Of a DNA stretch of 64,000 nucleotides, positions 1 through 8,433 are shown piece after piece (within the stretch, counting starts at the first letter, position 1; each line of letters begins with the position of its first letter). The notes below the pieces were generated by a model. That model made no database searches. It saw only the letters and a list, made by a program, of their open reading frames with translations, and was not told the origin of the DNA. The stretch is from Sphingobacteriales bacterium (GTDB lineage Bacteria > Bacteroidota > Bacteroidia > Chitinophagales > JADIYW01), in the NCBI GenBank assembly GCA_947460245.1, contig CANHGL010000002.1, forward strand, positions 67,588-131,587, given 5' to 3'. The position numbers and the translations under genes were made by a program.

Positions 1-165
1 AGACATTATATACATGATAACGTATTAATTTTTAACGGCATGGGGACTAAGGGTATATCTCTGGCGCCTTTTCTGGCCAATCATTTCATATCCTATTTAA
101 AGGGGGAGGTAAATCTTATGGAGGAAATAACCGTTTCCCGGTTTAAAAGGGTAGTAGCTGATTAA
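1..165 (+). CDS. C-terminal end of a FAD-dependent oxidoreductase (DAO family), 5' truncated by the window
   Basis: The first 54 codons of the window are open from base 1 and end at a TAA (163-165). The peptide contains NGMGTKGISLAPFLA and ends in ISRFK-like SRFKRVVAD. A Gly-x-Gly-T/S-(K/R)-G stretch followed by hydrophobic residues and a final RF is how many glycine-oxidase/D-amino-acid-oxidase type FAD enzymes end, because this segment closes over the flavin. The substrate cannot be told from this piece. The start lies outside the window. The family call rests only on these last residues. Confidence 0.6.
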   Translation, partial: RHYIHDNVLIFNGMGTKGISLAPFLANHFISYLKGEVNLMEEITVSRFKRVVAD

Positions 166-201
166 AGTTCACTAATTTTTTATCGAATATGATTTTTAAA
201 C

Positions 202-209
202 TATCTTTG
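202..209 (+). promoter_or_regulatory. -7 box (TATCTTTG) directly before the start codon
   Basis: TATCTTTG fits the Bacteroidota -7 consensus TAnnTTTG and ends 5 bases before the ATG at 215. In this phylum transcription begins about 4-7 bases after the box, so the message would be leaderless or nearly so. I see no clear TTG about 20 bases upstream, which weakens the call. Confidence 0.4.
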
Positions 210-214
210 CGAAT

Positions 215-841
215 ATGAAATTTACCAGGTTAGATATTTTAAAAGCGCTCCCTCTTATTGTCGTTCTTTTATTAATGGTAATTTATAAATTTAGGTATAA
301 TCTTCATTTAGTAAAAGTAGATAATAGTTCTCAGGAGATTATTGATACTGCTTACTTACATAGTAAAGATCTAAATAGGGACATAATTGCCTTTGGTGTG
401 GTTATGGGCAGAGATTTTAAGGCTTTTGATGAATCTAAATATCCTATAGAGCATGCTATGGATAGTGGTATGGATATGATCAACAATGATCAGTTTTATA
501 TCATTAAATTATTTGATCCAAAGCAAAAAATTGAAGTATATATTGCTATTCGTGATTTACGTTTGTTAACTAAAATCCCTTTTTCCTACTCTTTTGATGA
601 CGGCACAAAAGTTTTAGCAACTGCATTTATTAAGAATAGGGAAGGTGTAAATACTATGTTCGGTGGTACGATTCATAATAACAGAGGGAAATTGACCTTG
701 TCTTCTTATAATAAAAATACCAATCTAATTAGTGGCGAGTTGGATGCTGATCTAGATGCTGTTATTGAAAATGGAACCTGCGATATCAGGGGTTTGAAAT
801 TCAGTAATGTCATCTTATTACACAATAAGACTCAATTCTAA
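215..841 (+). CDS. membrane-anchored protein of unknown function
   Basis: The 208-residue product has a lysine/arginine-containing N-terminus followed by one hydrophobic segment (about residues 11-24, PLIVVLLLMVIY). It is therefore probably anchored in the inner membrane with the rest in the periplasm. The remainder is mixed alpha/beta and hydrophilic, without cysteines near the N-terminus or a motif I recognise. It starts with ATG just after a -7 box. Its 3' end overlaps the convergent ABC transporter gene by 4 bases, the two stop codons sharing two bases. Function unknown; it could be a small accessory lipid- or wall-related protein, but nothing shows that. Confidence 0.7.
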   Translation: MKFTRLDILKALPLIVVLLLMVIYKFRYNLHLVKVDNSSQEIIDTAYLHSKDLNRDIIAFGVVMGRDFKAFDESKYPIEHAMDSGMDMINNDQFYIIKLFDPKQKIEVYIAIRDLRLLTKIPFSYSFDDGTKVLATAFIKNREGVNTMFGGTIHNNRGKLTLSSYNKNTNLISGELDADLDAVIENGTCDIRGLKFSNVILLHNKTQF

Positions 842-847
842 TTGAGT
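830..847. terminator. palindrome across two overlapping convergent stop codons
   Basis: ACTCAAT-TCTA-ATTGAGT is a perfect 7-bp inverted repeat with a 4-base loop. It is centred on the shared stop codons of the flanking convergent genes. Neither strand has a strong T-tract after it, so termination activity is a guess. Confidence 0.35.
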
Positions 848-2652
848 TGATACTGCAGTTTAAGCAGATGATTATATAATCCGTCTGTTTTATTACTTAG
901 TTCCAAATGATTTCCTTCTTCTGCAATATTTCCATGGTTTATAACCATTATCTTATCTACATTCCTGATAGTAGAAAGTCGGTGTGCTACAATTATGCTG
1001 GTTCTTCCTTCCATTAGACTATCTAGTGCCTCTTGTACTAGTTTTTCTGATTCTGCATCCAGTGCACTGGTAGCTTCATCTAATAGAAGTATGGCTGGGT
1101 CTTTTAATATCGCACGTGCAATTGCTATTCTTTGTCGTTGACCGCCAGATAATTTGATTCCTCTCTCTCCAACAATAGTATCTAAGCCTTGTGGAAATCG
1201 ATTGATAAATTCCAATATATTGGCTTTGCGGGCGGCATTTAGAACTTCCTCTTCAGTCGCGTGAATATTACCATACAATATATTCTCTCTTATAGAGCCA
1301 CCAAATAACATTACTTCTTGAGGTACTATCGCCATATTAGATCGTATGTCCTTAGTGCTTAAATTATTTATGTCTTTTCCGTCTAGTAGTATGTTTCCTG
1401 TATTTGCTTTGTAGAAATTTAATAGTAGTTGGATAATAGTTGATTTACCGGCTCCTGAAGGTCCAACTAGTGCTATTTTTTCTCCTGGTTGTATGGAAAA
1501 GTTCATTTCCTTTAAAACCGTAACATCTGGTCTGGAGGGATAGTTAAAAGATACATCCTTGAAGGTGATTGCACCTTCTTGTTTAGTTTTTTTGAAGTCT
1601 TCAGTATCAGTTTCGGGTGCTGTATTTAATATATCTACAATACGCTCTGATGCTCCGATAGACTTTAATAATCGGGTAAATGTATCGCTCATTCCCGCCA
1701 GAGAGCCACCAATAAAAAGGGTATACATTAAAAATTCAATTAGGGCTCCTAGGCTTATTCCTTCTTTTCCGTTGGTGAGGGTATTCAATTCAACAAGTCC
1801 ACTTCCTTTCCATAAAACAAAAATAAAAGAACCAAAAAGTGCGAATATAATAAAGGAAATAAATGCACCTCTGTAAATACCACCTTGTAAGCCTAAGTTC
1901 ATAGATTTAAGGATACCCTTATTATATCTGTTTGACTCAAATCCTTCATTGGTATATGCTTTTACAATATTTACATTTTGAAAAGTTTCATTCACAATGA
2001 TATTCGCATCTGCTAATGCATCTTGAGTCTTCTTAGAGTTATTTCTTATAAATCTGCCAAAAAATATCGCCAAAATAATAATCACAGGAAAAGAGAGTAG
2101 CATAATCATTGTAAGATGTACACTTCTGTAAAAAAGTAGTCCTATTCCAATGATTAAGGTTGTTGTCTGCCGGAAGAATTCGGCTAATGTAAGCGATAAG
2201 GTATCTTGTAAGGCGGCTACGTCACTTGTTATTCTGCTATTTAATTCACCTACTCTCTTTTCCTCAAAGAAGGGGATAGGTAAACATATCATTTTATTAT
2301 AAAGATCTCTTCTGAGATTAGCTAAGGCTCTCTCATTTACTTGAGTAAAGAACCAAATTCTGGAGAAAGAGAATATGCTTTGTAGGGTAATGATGCTGAG
2401 TAAAAGCATAGCTACCTGACTTCTGCTTTGGATCATACCGGTGGCTTTACCCAATGATGCATCTACAAGAAGACCTATGCTTTTTGGGAATGCCATGACT
2501 GTTGTACTCGAAAAGATGAGACATAGCATCCCTGCAATAAAATACCACTTATAAGGATGGATATAGGAAAAAAGTTGTTTGGTTTTTTGGATAGATGTTT
2601 TGCTGATTTTTGTTTTTTCTAAACTATCCGTTGCTCGTTGTGGAATGCTCAC
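838..2652 (-). CDS. ABC exporter, fused permease and ATPase (MsbA/lipid-multidrug type)
   Basis: The 604-residue half-transporter has an N-terminal six-helix ABC transmembrane domain (about residues 35-330) and a C-terminal nucleotide-binding domain. The latter shows Walker A GPSGAGKST (near 394), Q-loop region VPQEVMLFGGS, signature LSGGQRQR (near 504), Walker B ILLLDEATSALD (near 524) and switch His AHRLST. It should dimerise in the inner membrane and export a hydrophobic substrate. In Bacteroidota this family includes the lipid A flippase MsbA, but substrate specificity cannot be read from sequence. The start codon is GTG (2650-2652), the only sensible initiator before the conserved region. 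A TAnnTTTG box lies at 2674-2681. Confidence 0.9.
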   Translation of the reverse strand: MSIPQRATDSLEKTKISKTSIQKTKQLFSYIHPYKWYFIAGMLCLIFSSTTVMAFPKSIGLLVDASLGKATGMIQSRSQVAMLLLSIITLQSIFSFSRIWFFTQVNERALANLRRDLYNKMICLPIPFFEEKRVGELNSRITSDVAALQDTLSLTLAEFFRQTTTLIIGIGLLFYRSVHLTMIMLLSFPVIIILAIFFGRFIRNNSKKTQDALADANIIVNETFQNVNIVKAYTNEGFESNRYNKGILKSMNLGLQGGIYRGAFISFIIFALFGSFIFVLWKGSGLVELNTLTNGKEGISLGALIEFLMYTLFIGGSLAGMSDTFTRLLKSIGASERIVDILNTAPETDTEDFKKTKQEGAITFKDVSFNYPSRPDVTVLKEMNFSIQPGEKIALVGPSGAGKSTIIQLLLNFYKANTGNILLDGKDINNLSTKDIRSNMAIVPQEVMLFGGSIRENILYGNIHATEEEVLNAARKANILEFINRFPQGLDTIVGERGIKLSGGQRQRIAIARAILKDPAILLLDEATSALDAESEKLVQEALDSLMEGRTSIIVAHRLSTIRNVDKIMVINHGNIAEEGNHLELSNKTDGLYNHLLKLQYQLN

Positions 2653-2673
2653 TGATTATTGTATTATAGTTGG

Positions 2674-2681
2674 CAAAAATA
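2674..2681 (-). promoter_or_regulatory. -7 box (TATTTTTG) for the ABC exporter
   Basis: Read on the minus strand, TATTTTTG matches TAnnTTTG and lies 21 bases upstream of the GTG start, giving a leader of roughly 15 bases. No convincing TTG was found at the -33 position. Confidence 0.4.
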
Positions 2682-2830
2682 CAATGTATAATCTTTAAAC
2701 ATCTCTTAAATACTTTATTTTTACATTTTTTAGTAATATTTACGTGCTTGATTACTTTATGCTAGTGGTTTTCAAGATCTAATAAGACTGAGTTATGAAA
2801 AATAGCGTATTTTGCTTTAAATAATTAGGA

Positions 2831-3247
2831 ATGGAACTTAAAATAGGGGATAAAGTAGTCGTTATCACAGGCAAATCCACTGACATTGGCTTTAAGGTAT
2901 TAGTAGATAATATACACGAAGGTATGTTGTATCATAATGAGATTTTTAAACCCATTCATGAGGGAGAGCAATTGGAGGCTTATGTAAAGAAAATCAGAGA
3001 AGATGGACGGATAGATCTTAGTCTGCAACCTCAGGGATTTAGAAATGCGATTGAACTAAATATGGATAAAGTAATAGAGATATTACATTCGAATAAGGGC
3101 GTTTTAAGATTGAGTGATAAAAGTACTCCTAATGAAATTTATCATGAATTAAAGATGAGTAAAAAAGCATTCAAGAATGCAATTGGAAGTTTGTATAAGC
3201 TTAAGAAAATCCGTATCGAAGAGGATGCAGTACATTTATTAAAATAA
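2831..3247 (+). CDS. half-length CvfB-like RNA-binding protein (S1-like domain plus winged helix)
   Basis: This 138-residue protein matches the C-terminal half of CvfB/YitL proteins. Residues about 1-65 form an S1-like OB-fold (GFKVLVDNIHEGMLYHNEIF, then VKKIREDGRIDLSLQPQG). Residues about 70-138 form the winged helix (LSDKSTPNEIYHELKMSKKAFKNAIG is the typical segment, here in part). Full CvfB proteins are about 280 residues with further S1 domains in front. Those are missing: an in-frame TAA lies at 2822-2824, only 6 bases before the ATG. It is probably a cytoplasmic RNA-binding regulator. It converges on the DEAD-box helicase gene with 9 bases between stops. Confidence 0.8.
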   Translation: MELKIGDKVVVITGKSTDIGFKVLVDNIHEGMLYHNEIFKPIHEGEQLEAYVKKIREDGRIDLSLQPQGFRNAIELNMDKVIEILHSNKGVLRLSDKSTPNEIYHELKMSKKAFKNAIGSLYKLKKIRIEEDAVHLLK

Positions 3248-3256
3248 CTAATTGCC

Positions 3257-4489
3257 TTATTGCGGAGGACGTGGCCCTCTTTTGAAATTCTTTTTAAAAT
3301 TAGATTTATTCGCATGGAATCCTGTATGTTTCTTTGCAGGATTATAGGCTGGTGTACTACCAAATGTTTCAGGAACTTCCGCCTTTGGTATACTTTTGCC
3401 GAGTAAATCCTCAATAACGGATAGTTTTACTTGCTCTATTTCACTGACTAATGTTATTGCAGTTCCTTCCGTCTCAGCCCTTGCCGTTCTGCCTATGCGA
3501 TGAACATAATCTTCTCCGTCATTAGGGACGTCAAAGTTAACTACCAGGTCTATATCTTCGATGTCAATTCCTCTGGATAGAATATCTGTAGCTATCAAAA
3601 TACTTGTTCTGCCATTTCTAAAGTTCAGCAGTACATTTTCTCTTTCAGCTTGCTCCAAGTTGGAGTGAATCTCCTCGTTTTTTATTCCTGCTTGATTGAG
3701 TTCTCTGCTTAATTTTTTCACACTCTCCTTACGGGAACAAAAGACAACAACTTTTTTAAAGTTACTGTCTTTCAGTATGCTCTTAACCAGAGGAATCTTT
3801 TGTGGCTCATAAACGATATAGGCCTTTTGAACAATCTTTTCAGGTGGCTTAGAAATGGATATATTGATTTGTTCAGGTTCTTTTAAAATCTTTATAGCCA
3901 TCTGGCGCATCTTGGGCGGCATAGTTGCAGAGAATAAAAGATTCTGTCGTTCTGCAGGCATAAAGGATATAATCTTCATAATATCCTCATAGAAGCCCAT
4001 ATCCAACATTCTGTCAGCCTCATCAAGAATTAAATATTTCAATCCTCCAATCTTTACATATCCTGAACTCAAATGACTTATCATTCTTCCGGGTGTACAT
4101 ACAACTATATCTACTCCATTAGATAAAGCTTTCTTTTCTGTTTCAAAGGATGAACCATCACCTCCTCCATAAACGGCTATGGAGCTAATAGGAGTAAAAT
4201 AGGAGAATGCTTCAAGGTTTTGTGCAATTTGTATGGCTAGTTCTCTTGTAGGAACAATAACCAGGGCATTTATCTGGTCTTCACTGGCCTCTGATGTAAT
4301 TAATTTATTGATTATAGGTAAAAGAAATGCTGCAGTTTTTCCTGTTCCAGTTTGTGCAGATGCAATTAAATCTTTTCCTTCTAATATTATAGGTATTACT
4401 TTCTCCTGCACCGGCGTTGCAGTAGTATAGTTCATGGCATCTATTCCTTCGAGAAGACGCGGATCAAATCCAAATTCAGTAAAATTCAA
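3257..4489 (-). CDS. DEAD-box ATP-dependent RNA helicase (RhlE-like)
   Basis: The 410-residue protein carries all helicase motifs in order: Q motif (FGFDPRLLEGI), motif I AQTGTGKTA (near 50), Ia PTRELA, Ib TPGR, II DEAD (near 155), III SAT, IV VVFCSR, V ATDILSRGIDIEDID and VI HRIGRTAR (near 333). A short basic tail (KKNFKRGPRPPQ) should help bind RNA. The family unwinds RNA in ribosome assembly or mRNA turnover. The start codon is TTG (4487-4489); the next ATG would remove the Q motif, so the TTG is preferred. A TAnnTTTA box lies at 4518-4525. Confidence 0.93.
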   Translation of the reverse strand: MNFTEFGFDPRLLEGIDAMNYTTATPVQEKVIPIILEGKDLIASAQTGTGKTAAFLLPIINKLITSEASEDQINALVIVPTRELAIQIAQNLEAFSYFTPISSIAVYGGGDGSSFETEKKALSNGVDIVVCTPGRMISHLSSGYVKIGGLKYLILDEADRMLDMGFYEDIMKIISFMPAERQNLLFSATMPPKMRQMAIKILKEPEQINISISKPPEKIVQKAYIVYEPQKIPLVKSILKDSNFKKVVVFCSRKESVKKLSRELNQAGIKNEEIHSNLEQAERENVLLNFRNGRTSILIATDILSRGIDIEDIDLVVNFDVPNDGEDYVHRIGRTARAETEGTAITLVSEIEQVKLSVIEDLLGKSIPKAEVPETFGSTPAYNPAKKHTGFHANKSNFKKNFKRGPRPPQ

Positions 4490-4517
4490 TAGTTTGTATT
4501 ATAGTGCTAACGATAAG

Positions 4518-4525
4518 TAAAGATA
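4518..4525 (-). promoter_or_regulatory. -7-like box (TATCTTTA) for the helicase gene
   Basis: TATCTTTA on the minus strand differs from TAnnTTTG only at the last base. It lies 28 bases upstream of the TTG start. The same variant stands before several other genes in the window. Confidence 0.25.
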
Positions 4526-4538
4526 CGATTAATTAGCT

Positions 4539-4973
4539 CTAGTAATAGATAAGTTTTATAACGATAGAGTTATTCTGTTCATTGTAAATGAATTTGCATC
4601 TATCAAACTTTGGTGCAGTTAGAAAGGGTTTTACATTGTTAGAAAAACCAACGGGTTCTGTTGGAATTCCAAAAATCTTTGTATTTAATTTTTCATCGCC
4701 ATTTTTATCAAAAAACAGCACTAATGCATACTCTCCATAATCAAGATTGGTAATGGTCATAGTTACAGAATCATTTCCCTTTGGGTCTGCGGTATAACCG
4801 ATAGGGGTATATTTTAAGAAGTTATCTGTTGGCTTATACAAGCCTGATCGTACAATTCCATTGCCTTTTATATTAGTAATGGTTACGTATAGATTTTTTT
4901 TCTCATCCTTAAGTTCTTCTCCTTTAGAATGGATTAAAATAAATATAAAAAAAAATAGATATACTACCCTCAT
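4539..4973 (-). CDS. secreted DUF2141 domain protein
   Basis: The product has 144 residues. A short signal peptide (about residues 1-17, MRVVYLFFFIFILIHSK) precedes one DUF2141 domain. Typical features are LDYGEYALVLFFDKNGDEKL, FGIPTEPVGFSNN and the later FDRCKF. The family is a small extracytoplasmic beta-sandwich common in Bacteroidota; its role is unknown. It lies upstream of, and in the same direction as, the helicase gene (49-base gap), but the promoter-like box in between argues against strict cotranscription. Confidence 0.8.
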   Translation of the reverse strand: MRVVYLFFFIFILIHSKGEELKDEKKNLYVTITNIKGNGIVRSGLYKPTDNFLKYTPIGYTADPKGNDSVTMTITNLDYGEYALVLFFDKNGDEKLNTKIFGIPTEPVGFSNNVKPFLTAPKFDRCKFIYNEQNNSIVIKLIYY

Positions 4974-5026
4974 CGCACATTGTATGTACGTGTTTATTGC
5001 AATTATTGTTCCAATAATTTAAAGGT

Positions 5027-6844
5027 TTAATCTCGTGAAATCTTCTGACTCTTCTTTCTGGGTTTGAGTTTATTGATTTTGTATATCGGATTTGGCTCTA
5101 TTTGTCTGTTAGGTTGTAGAGTACTGTTTTGAAATACAGTTGATCTTTCTTGAAATAACTGAGAAGAAGAATCCTGTGCTCCTGCAAATAATTCCGTGTT
5201 GGATTTCTTAAATAAATGCTTATTTCGTTCTCGAACTATTAAGTTATTGTTTTCGTTGAATAATTTATGCGACAAGAATAATTCTCTTTTAGCAGAGCGT
5301 GCAATTAAGCCTTGCATTGGGTTGTAAATACCGTCTATACCTTCAAATCCTTGAGGACTTATTTGTTCAAATCTAAATCCGTTGGGTTGGATAGAGCTAA
5401 TTTTTGTTTGATATTCAAAGTATTTATTTACAATATTACGAACATAGTTGAATGGTTCCTGTCCTCTACAATAACCATATTTTACTACCGGATCATTATA
5501 GAATCTTGGGTTTGATTTATATAACATGAAGTACTCAACTGACCCATCCCATTTATCTTTTGGGTACCCATATTTTTCGGCTAATCGAACTGCATCGGCA
5601 ACATGTCCTGGTCCGGCGTTATAGGAGGCAAGAATAAACTTTACCCGTTGGGTAAAGTTAGATACAGATGCCCATGTTTTTTCTATATCTTTTAGATAGC
5701 TTGTGCCTAATCTTATATTAATAGCCGGGTTATAAACCTCGTTACTATAACATCCCATTTGTCTGGCAGTCCCGGGCATTAACTGCATTAGGCCCTGTGC
5801 CCCACACCAGGATCTTGCGTTTGGATTAAATCGGGATTCCTGATGAATAACTGCGGCTACTAATCTCCAATCCCAATTGATAGATTTTGAATATTGTTGA
5901 ATAATTGCATCATAGTTAGAAATTAATCCTTGCTCCATTGTCGCACTTTCATCAAAACCATAATTGATATATTTCTGGTCACTAAAGTATTTATTGTACA
6001 AAGATACGAGAGTGCTATCTCGCTTTAAACCAATTATAAAGTTGTTTATGTTAAGTAATAAATTTGTTGAATTTTTTCTTACTGCCCAATATAAGTTTTG
6101 TGGCTTTCCTACCGGAATGCTGATATCAAGATTTTGATAGTATGATTGGTTGAGCATTGCTATGTCTTTATTAGCTATGGTATACCCAATTTCTCCATTT
6201 CCTATGGCCTCTAAAATATCATCTGTACCCCTTCCATCACCTAGTACTCTAACATCAATGTTTATTCCGAAGGAGTCAGAAATCTCTTTTAACTGATTGT
6301 AATAAATCGAGTTTTCTGCTACATAGATAACTTTGTCTGATAACTCAAGTGCAGAATGTATAAGCGTATCTTTTGTTTGAATACTACTATCAGCAGGGTT
6401 AATAATATTATTAGGTTTGCGTTGAACAATAACTTGCTCTATACTTCTGTACGGCTTGGTTAATTCAGCCTGCTGTTTTACTTTTTTACTACTTAGTATG
6501 GCATTGGCTATAATATCTCCTCTGCCTTCATTAAGTAGATTGTATTGATCTTCATAGGTATTTGCGATAACGATTTCTAGCTTTACACCTATTTTTTTGG
6601 CATAATTTTGCATTAGTTCATATTCAAATCCTAATTTTTGACCTTTATAAATGAAATAGCTGATAGAATTATATTCCATAATTACCCGAAGTACTCCTCG
6701 TTTTTGAATTTGAGAGAGGTCTACATCTACTTGTGGTTCGAATATCGTTTTTTTCTTTTCCTGACGCTCTGCAATCCATTGTATTGCAAAATAAGCAAAT
6801 ACAGTAAATAGGGTGAGTAGTATCCAGTTGCGTCTAGTATTCAT
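5027..6844 (-). CDS. MltF-like membrane-bound lytic transglycosylase
   Basis: The 605-residue protein has an N-terminal membrane segment (about 8-23). A periplasmic solute-binding-protein-like domain follows (about 48-290; GVLRVIMEYNS, LGFEYELMQNYAKKIGV). Next comes a lysozyme-like SLT domain (about 315-450) with the catalytic Glu in AVIHQESRFNP (near 336), GAQGLMQLMPGTA and a later LASYNAGPGHV. This domain order is that of MltF, which cleaves peptidoglycan to 1,6-anhydro products. The C-terminal 120 residues are polar, low in structure and end in a lysine/arginine-rich stretch. It is a separate transcription unit: a terminator (6929-6958) stands between it and the upstream DUF1573 gene. Confidence 0.9.
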   Translation of the reverse strand: MNTRRNWILLTLFTVFAYFAIQWIAERQEKKKTIFEPQVDVDLSQIQKRGVLRVIMEYNSISYFIYKGQKLGFEYELMQNYAKKIGVKLEIVIANTYEDQYNLLNEGRGDIIANAILSSKKVKQQAELTKPYRSIEQVIVQRKPNNIINPADSSIQTKDTLIHSALELSDKVIYVAENSIYYNQLKEISDSFGINIDVRVLGDGRGTDDILEAIGNGEIGYTIANKDIAMLNQSYYQNLDISIPVGKPQNLYWAVRKNSTNLLLNINNFIIGLKRDSTLVSLYNKYFSDQKYINYGFDESATMEQGLISNYDAIIQQYSKSINWDWRLVAAVIHQESRFNPNARSWCGAQGLMQLMPGTARQMGCYSNEVYNPAINIRLGTSYLKDIEKTWASVSNFTQRVKFILASYNAGPGHVADAVRLAEKYGYPKDKWDGSVEYFMLYKSNPRFYNDPVVKYGYCRGQEPFNYVRNIVNKYFEYQTKISSIQPNGFRFEQISPQGFEGIDGIYNPMQGLIARSAKRELFLSHKLFNENNNLIVRERNKHLFKKSNTELFAGAQDSSSQLFQERSTVFQNSTLQPNRQIEPNPIYKINKLKPRKKSQKISRD

Positions 6845-6928
6845 TTCTAGATTTGAAGATAAGCATCAATTTGTATACTTGATAGAGACAATAAACAGAA
6901 TAGGTGGTTATTATTTCTCTATAAATGC

Positions 6929-6958
6929 AAAAAAGTCCTCACAAGGAGGACTTTTTTT
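6929..6958. terminator. intrinsic terminator, symmetrical
   Basis: AGTCCTC-ACAAG-GAGGACT (6934-6952) is flanked by A-tract and T-tract, giving a stem extended by A-T pairs and a U-run on either strand. It lies 17 bases after the stop of the minus-strand DUF1573 gene and most likely ends that transcript before the transglycosylase gene. Confidence 0.85.
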
Positions 6959-6974
6959 ATATCGATAATGATAT

Positions 6975-7511
6975 TTAGTTAGTAGCTTTCTTCGTTACAG
7001 CTTTCTTTGCTGGTGTTGCCTTTGCAGGAGCAGCCTTCACTGTAGTTGTAGAAGCAGGTGCAGTAGGAATGATTGAAGCTGGTTCTGTCGCAGTAGGAAC
7101 TACAGCAGGAGCTTCAACAGTTCCACTGATTCTTAAAACAACCGGAGAATTTTTTGCATTTGAATTCACGGTAACGCTCTTAGAAAATGGTCCAACTCTA
7201 TGGGTATCATAGTGAACCTTTATTTCTGCCTTTTGTCCTGGCATAATTGGTTCTTTAGGATACGTTGGAACAGTACATCCACATGAGCCATGTGCTTCGC
7301 TGATGATAATAGGAGTTTTTCCTTCGTTTTTGAAAGAAAACGTTCTGTTACCTTCCGCATCTTGCTTGATGGTTCCGTAATCAATTGCATCCGACTCAAA
7401 TGTCATGGTTGGTGCATTAGGATCTGGTGCTGGAGCAGCAGGGGCAGCATCTTGCGCATAAACGCCAAAAGTACCTGCCATCATTGTTAGTGCTAAAAAT
7501 AATCTTTTCAT
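6975..7511 (-). CDS. secreted DUF1573 domain protein with Ala/Lys/Thr-rich tail
   Basis: The 178-residue product has a signal peptide (about 1-19, ending VYAQ) and a Pro/Ala linker. One DUF1573 Ig-like (ASH-type) domain follows at about 38-135. Its hallmarks are FDYGTI-like IDYGTIKQ, FKNEGKTPIIIS, SCGCTVP (near 78) and VTVNSNAKNSPVVLRISG. The last 40 residues are low-complexity Ala/Thr/Pro/Lys (KATPAKKAVTKKATN). DUF1573 proteins are abundant secreted Bacteroidota proteins of unclear role, probably protein-protein contacts in the periplasm. It has its own -7 box (7535-7542) and its own terminator. Confidence 0.88.
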   Translation of the reverse strand: MKRLFLALTMMAGTFGVYAQDAAPAAPAPDPNAPTMTFESDAIDYGTIKQDAEGNRTFSFKNEGKTPIIISEAHGSCGCTVPTYPKEPIMPGQKAEIKVHYDTHRVGPFSKSVTVNSNAKNSPVVLRISGTVEAPAVVPTATEPASIIPTAPASTTTVKAAPAKATPAKKAVTKKATN

Positions 7512-7534
7512 GTTTTTTTTTATTATTACTTACT

Positions 7535-7542
7535 CAAATGTA
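7535..7542 (-). promoter_or_regulatory. -7 box (TACATTTG) for the DUF1573 gene
   Basis: An exact TAnnTTTG on the minus strand lies 23 bases before the ATG. A TTG occurs upstream, but at only about 14 bases spacing, shorter than the usual 17-23. Confidence 0.45.
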
Positions 7543-7724
7543 ATGCCTTTTTGTTGCAATCGTTATAGGTGATTGGTTTTTTAAGTATAGTTTAACAAAA
7601 TCTATTTCAGAAAACTTAAAGGCTATGCCCAGGGATTCTTTGGCTTGGTATATATGAAAATATATTGTCCATTTCTGTTTGCTGCTTAGGAGTCAAAATA
7701 GAGCGCTTTGATGTATATTAGCAT

Positions 7725-8381
7725 ATGCGTTTTTTTGTTTTAATCTTCTTAATGAATTATAGCTTTTTGTCATTAAATGCTAAGGTAGGGGTGTCTGCGG
7801 GCGCACGTGCAGGATTTAATATTGCTAATTTGGTAAAATTTGATGCTCCCGGATTATCGAAGAGAAAACCTCTTTTAGGTTCAGATATAGCTGGGGTGCT
7901 TAGGCTGGACTTTAATAAATATATTGGTTTCCAGATGGAAGTTGAGTTTACCCAGAAAGGTCAGGCATGGTCACATTCTTTGGATTCCCTTAAATATTAT
8001 GGCAAGTTCGTGGCTAATTATATACAGTTTCCTTTACTGGCGGTGGCCTCTTATGGTAACCATAAAGTAAAGGGGGTATTTTTGTTAGGTCCTTATTTCG
8101 CCTACTGGACGGGTGGGTATCTTCAGAATTCTATCAGGATTGATAATCAAACCAGATATGAAGATCATCAAAGATTTGAGTTTACCCCTAATGAAGTTCG
8201 TTTTGATGTGGGGCTTACGTCTGGAATCGGTGCGGATTTTAAGGTAGGCAAGGGTTTTATAGAACTGATGTCACGCTATAATATCGGTTTTTTATCTACC
8301 GCCAAGAAAATACCGGATTTAAAACAACTCTATAACTCTAATTTTAGTTTGTCTCTGGGCTATAGATACAGTATTCAATAG
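7725..8381 (+). CDS. small outer-membrane beta-barrel protein, PorT-like
   Basis: The 218-residue product starts with a signal peptide (about 1-19, ending SLNA). It continues as alternating hydrophobic/polar strands of the OMP_b-brl_2 type: VSAGARAGFNIANL, IGFQMEVEFTQKGQA, YIQFPLLAVAS, FLLGPYFAYWTGG and the closing FSLSLGYRYSIQ, which ends near an aromatic residue. This is the pattern of the PorT-like porin family proteins that abound in Bacteroidota. These sit in the outer membrane; most have no known substrate. No exact -7 box was found. The upstream region shares a 13-base string with the parE leader. Confidence 0.8.
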   Translation: MRFFVLIFLMNYSFLSLNAKVGVSAGARAGFNIANLVKFDAPGLSKRKPLLGSDIAGVLRLDFNKYIGFQMEVEFTQKGQAWSHSLDSLKYYGKFVANYIQFPLLAVASYGNHKVKGVFLLGPYFAYWTGGYLQNSIRIDNQTRYEDHQRFEFTPNEVRFDVGLTSGIGADFKVGKGFIELMSRYNIGFLSTAKKIPDLKQLYNSNFSLSLGYRYSIQ

Positions 8382-8433
8382 AATTTCTGCAAATCTGTGG
8401 ATAAAAGGGTGAAAAAGTAAACCGATCAGATAA

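Noticed and set aside
1559-1876. 105-codon plus-strand ORF inside the ABC exporter gene
   Set aside because: It is opposite the well-conserved transporter frame and has no recognisable features.
2795-2824. Nine-codon ORF in frame just before the CvfB-like gene
   Set aside because: It ends at the in-frame TAA and encodes only MKNSVFCFK. It shows no regulatory amino-acid run and is well within chance.
8396-8404. TGTGGATAA, a perfect DnaA box (reverse orientation) upstream of parE
   Set aside because: One exact 9-mer is expected about once in two such windows by chance. Near-matches at 17624, 27014 and 42610 are scattered, and no cluster or AT-rich unwinding element goes with it, so no origin is claimed.
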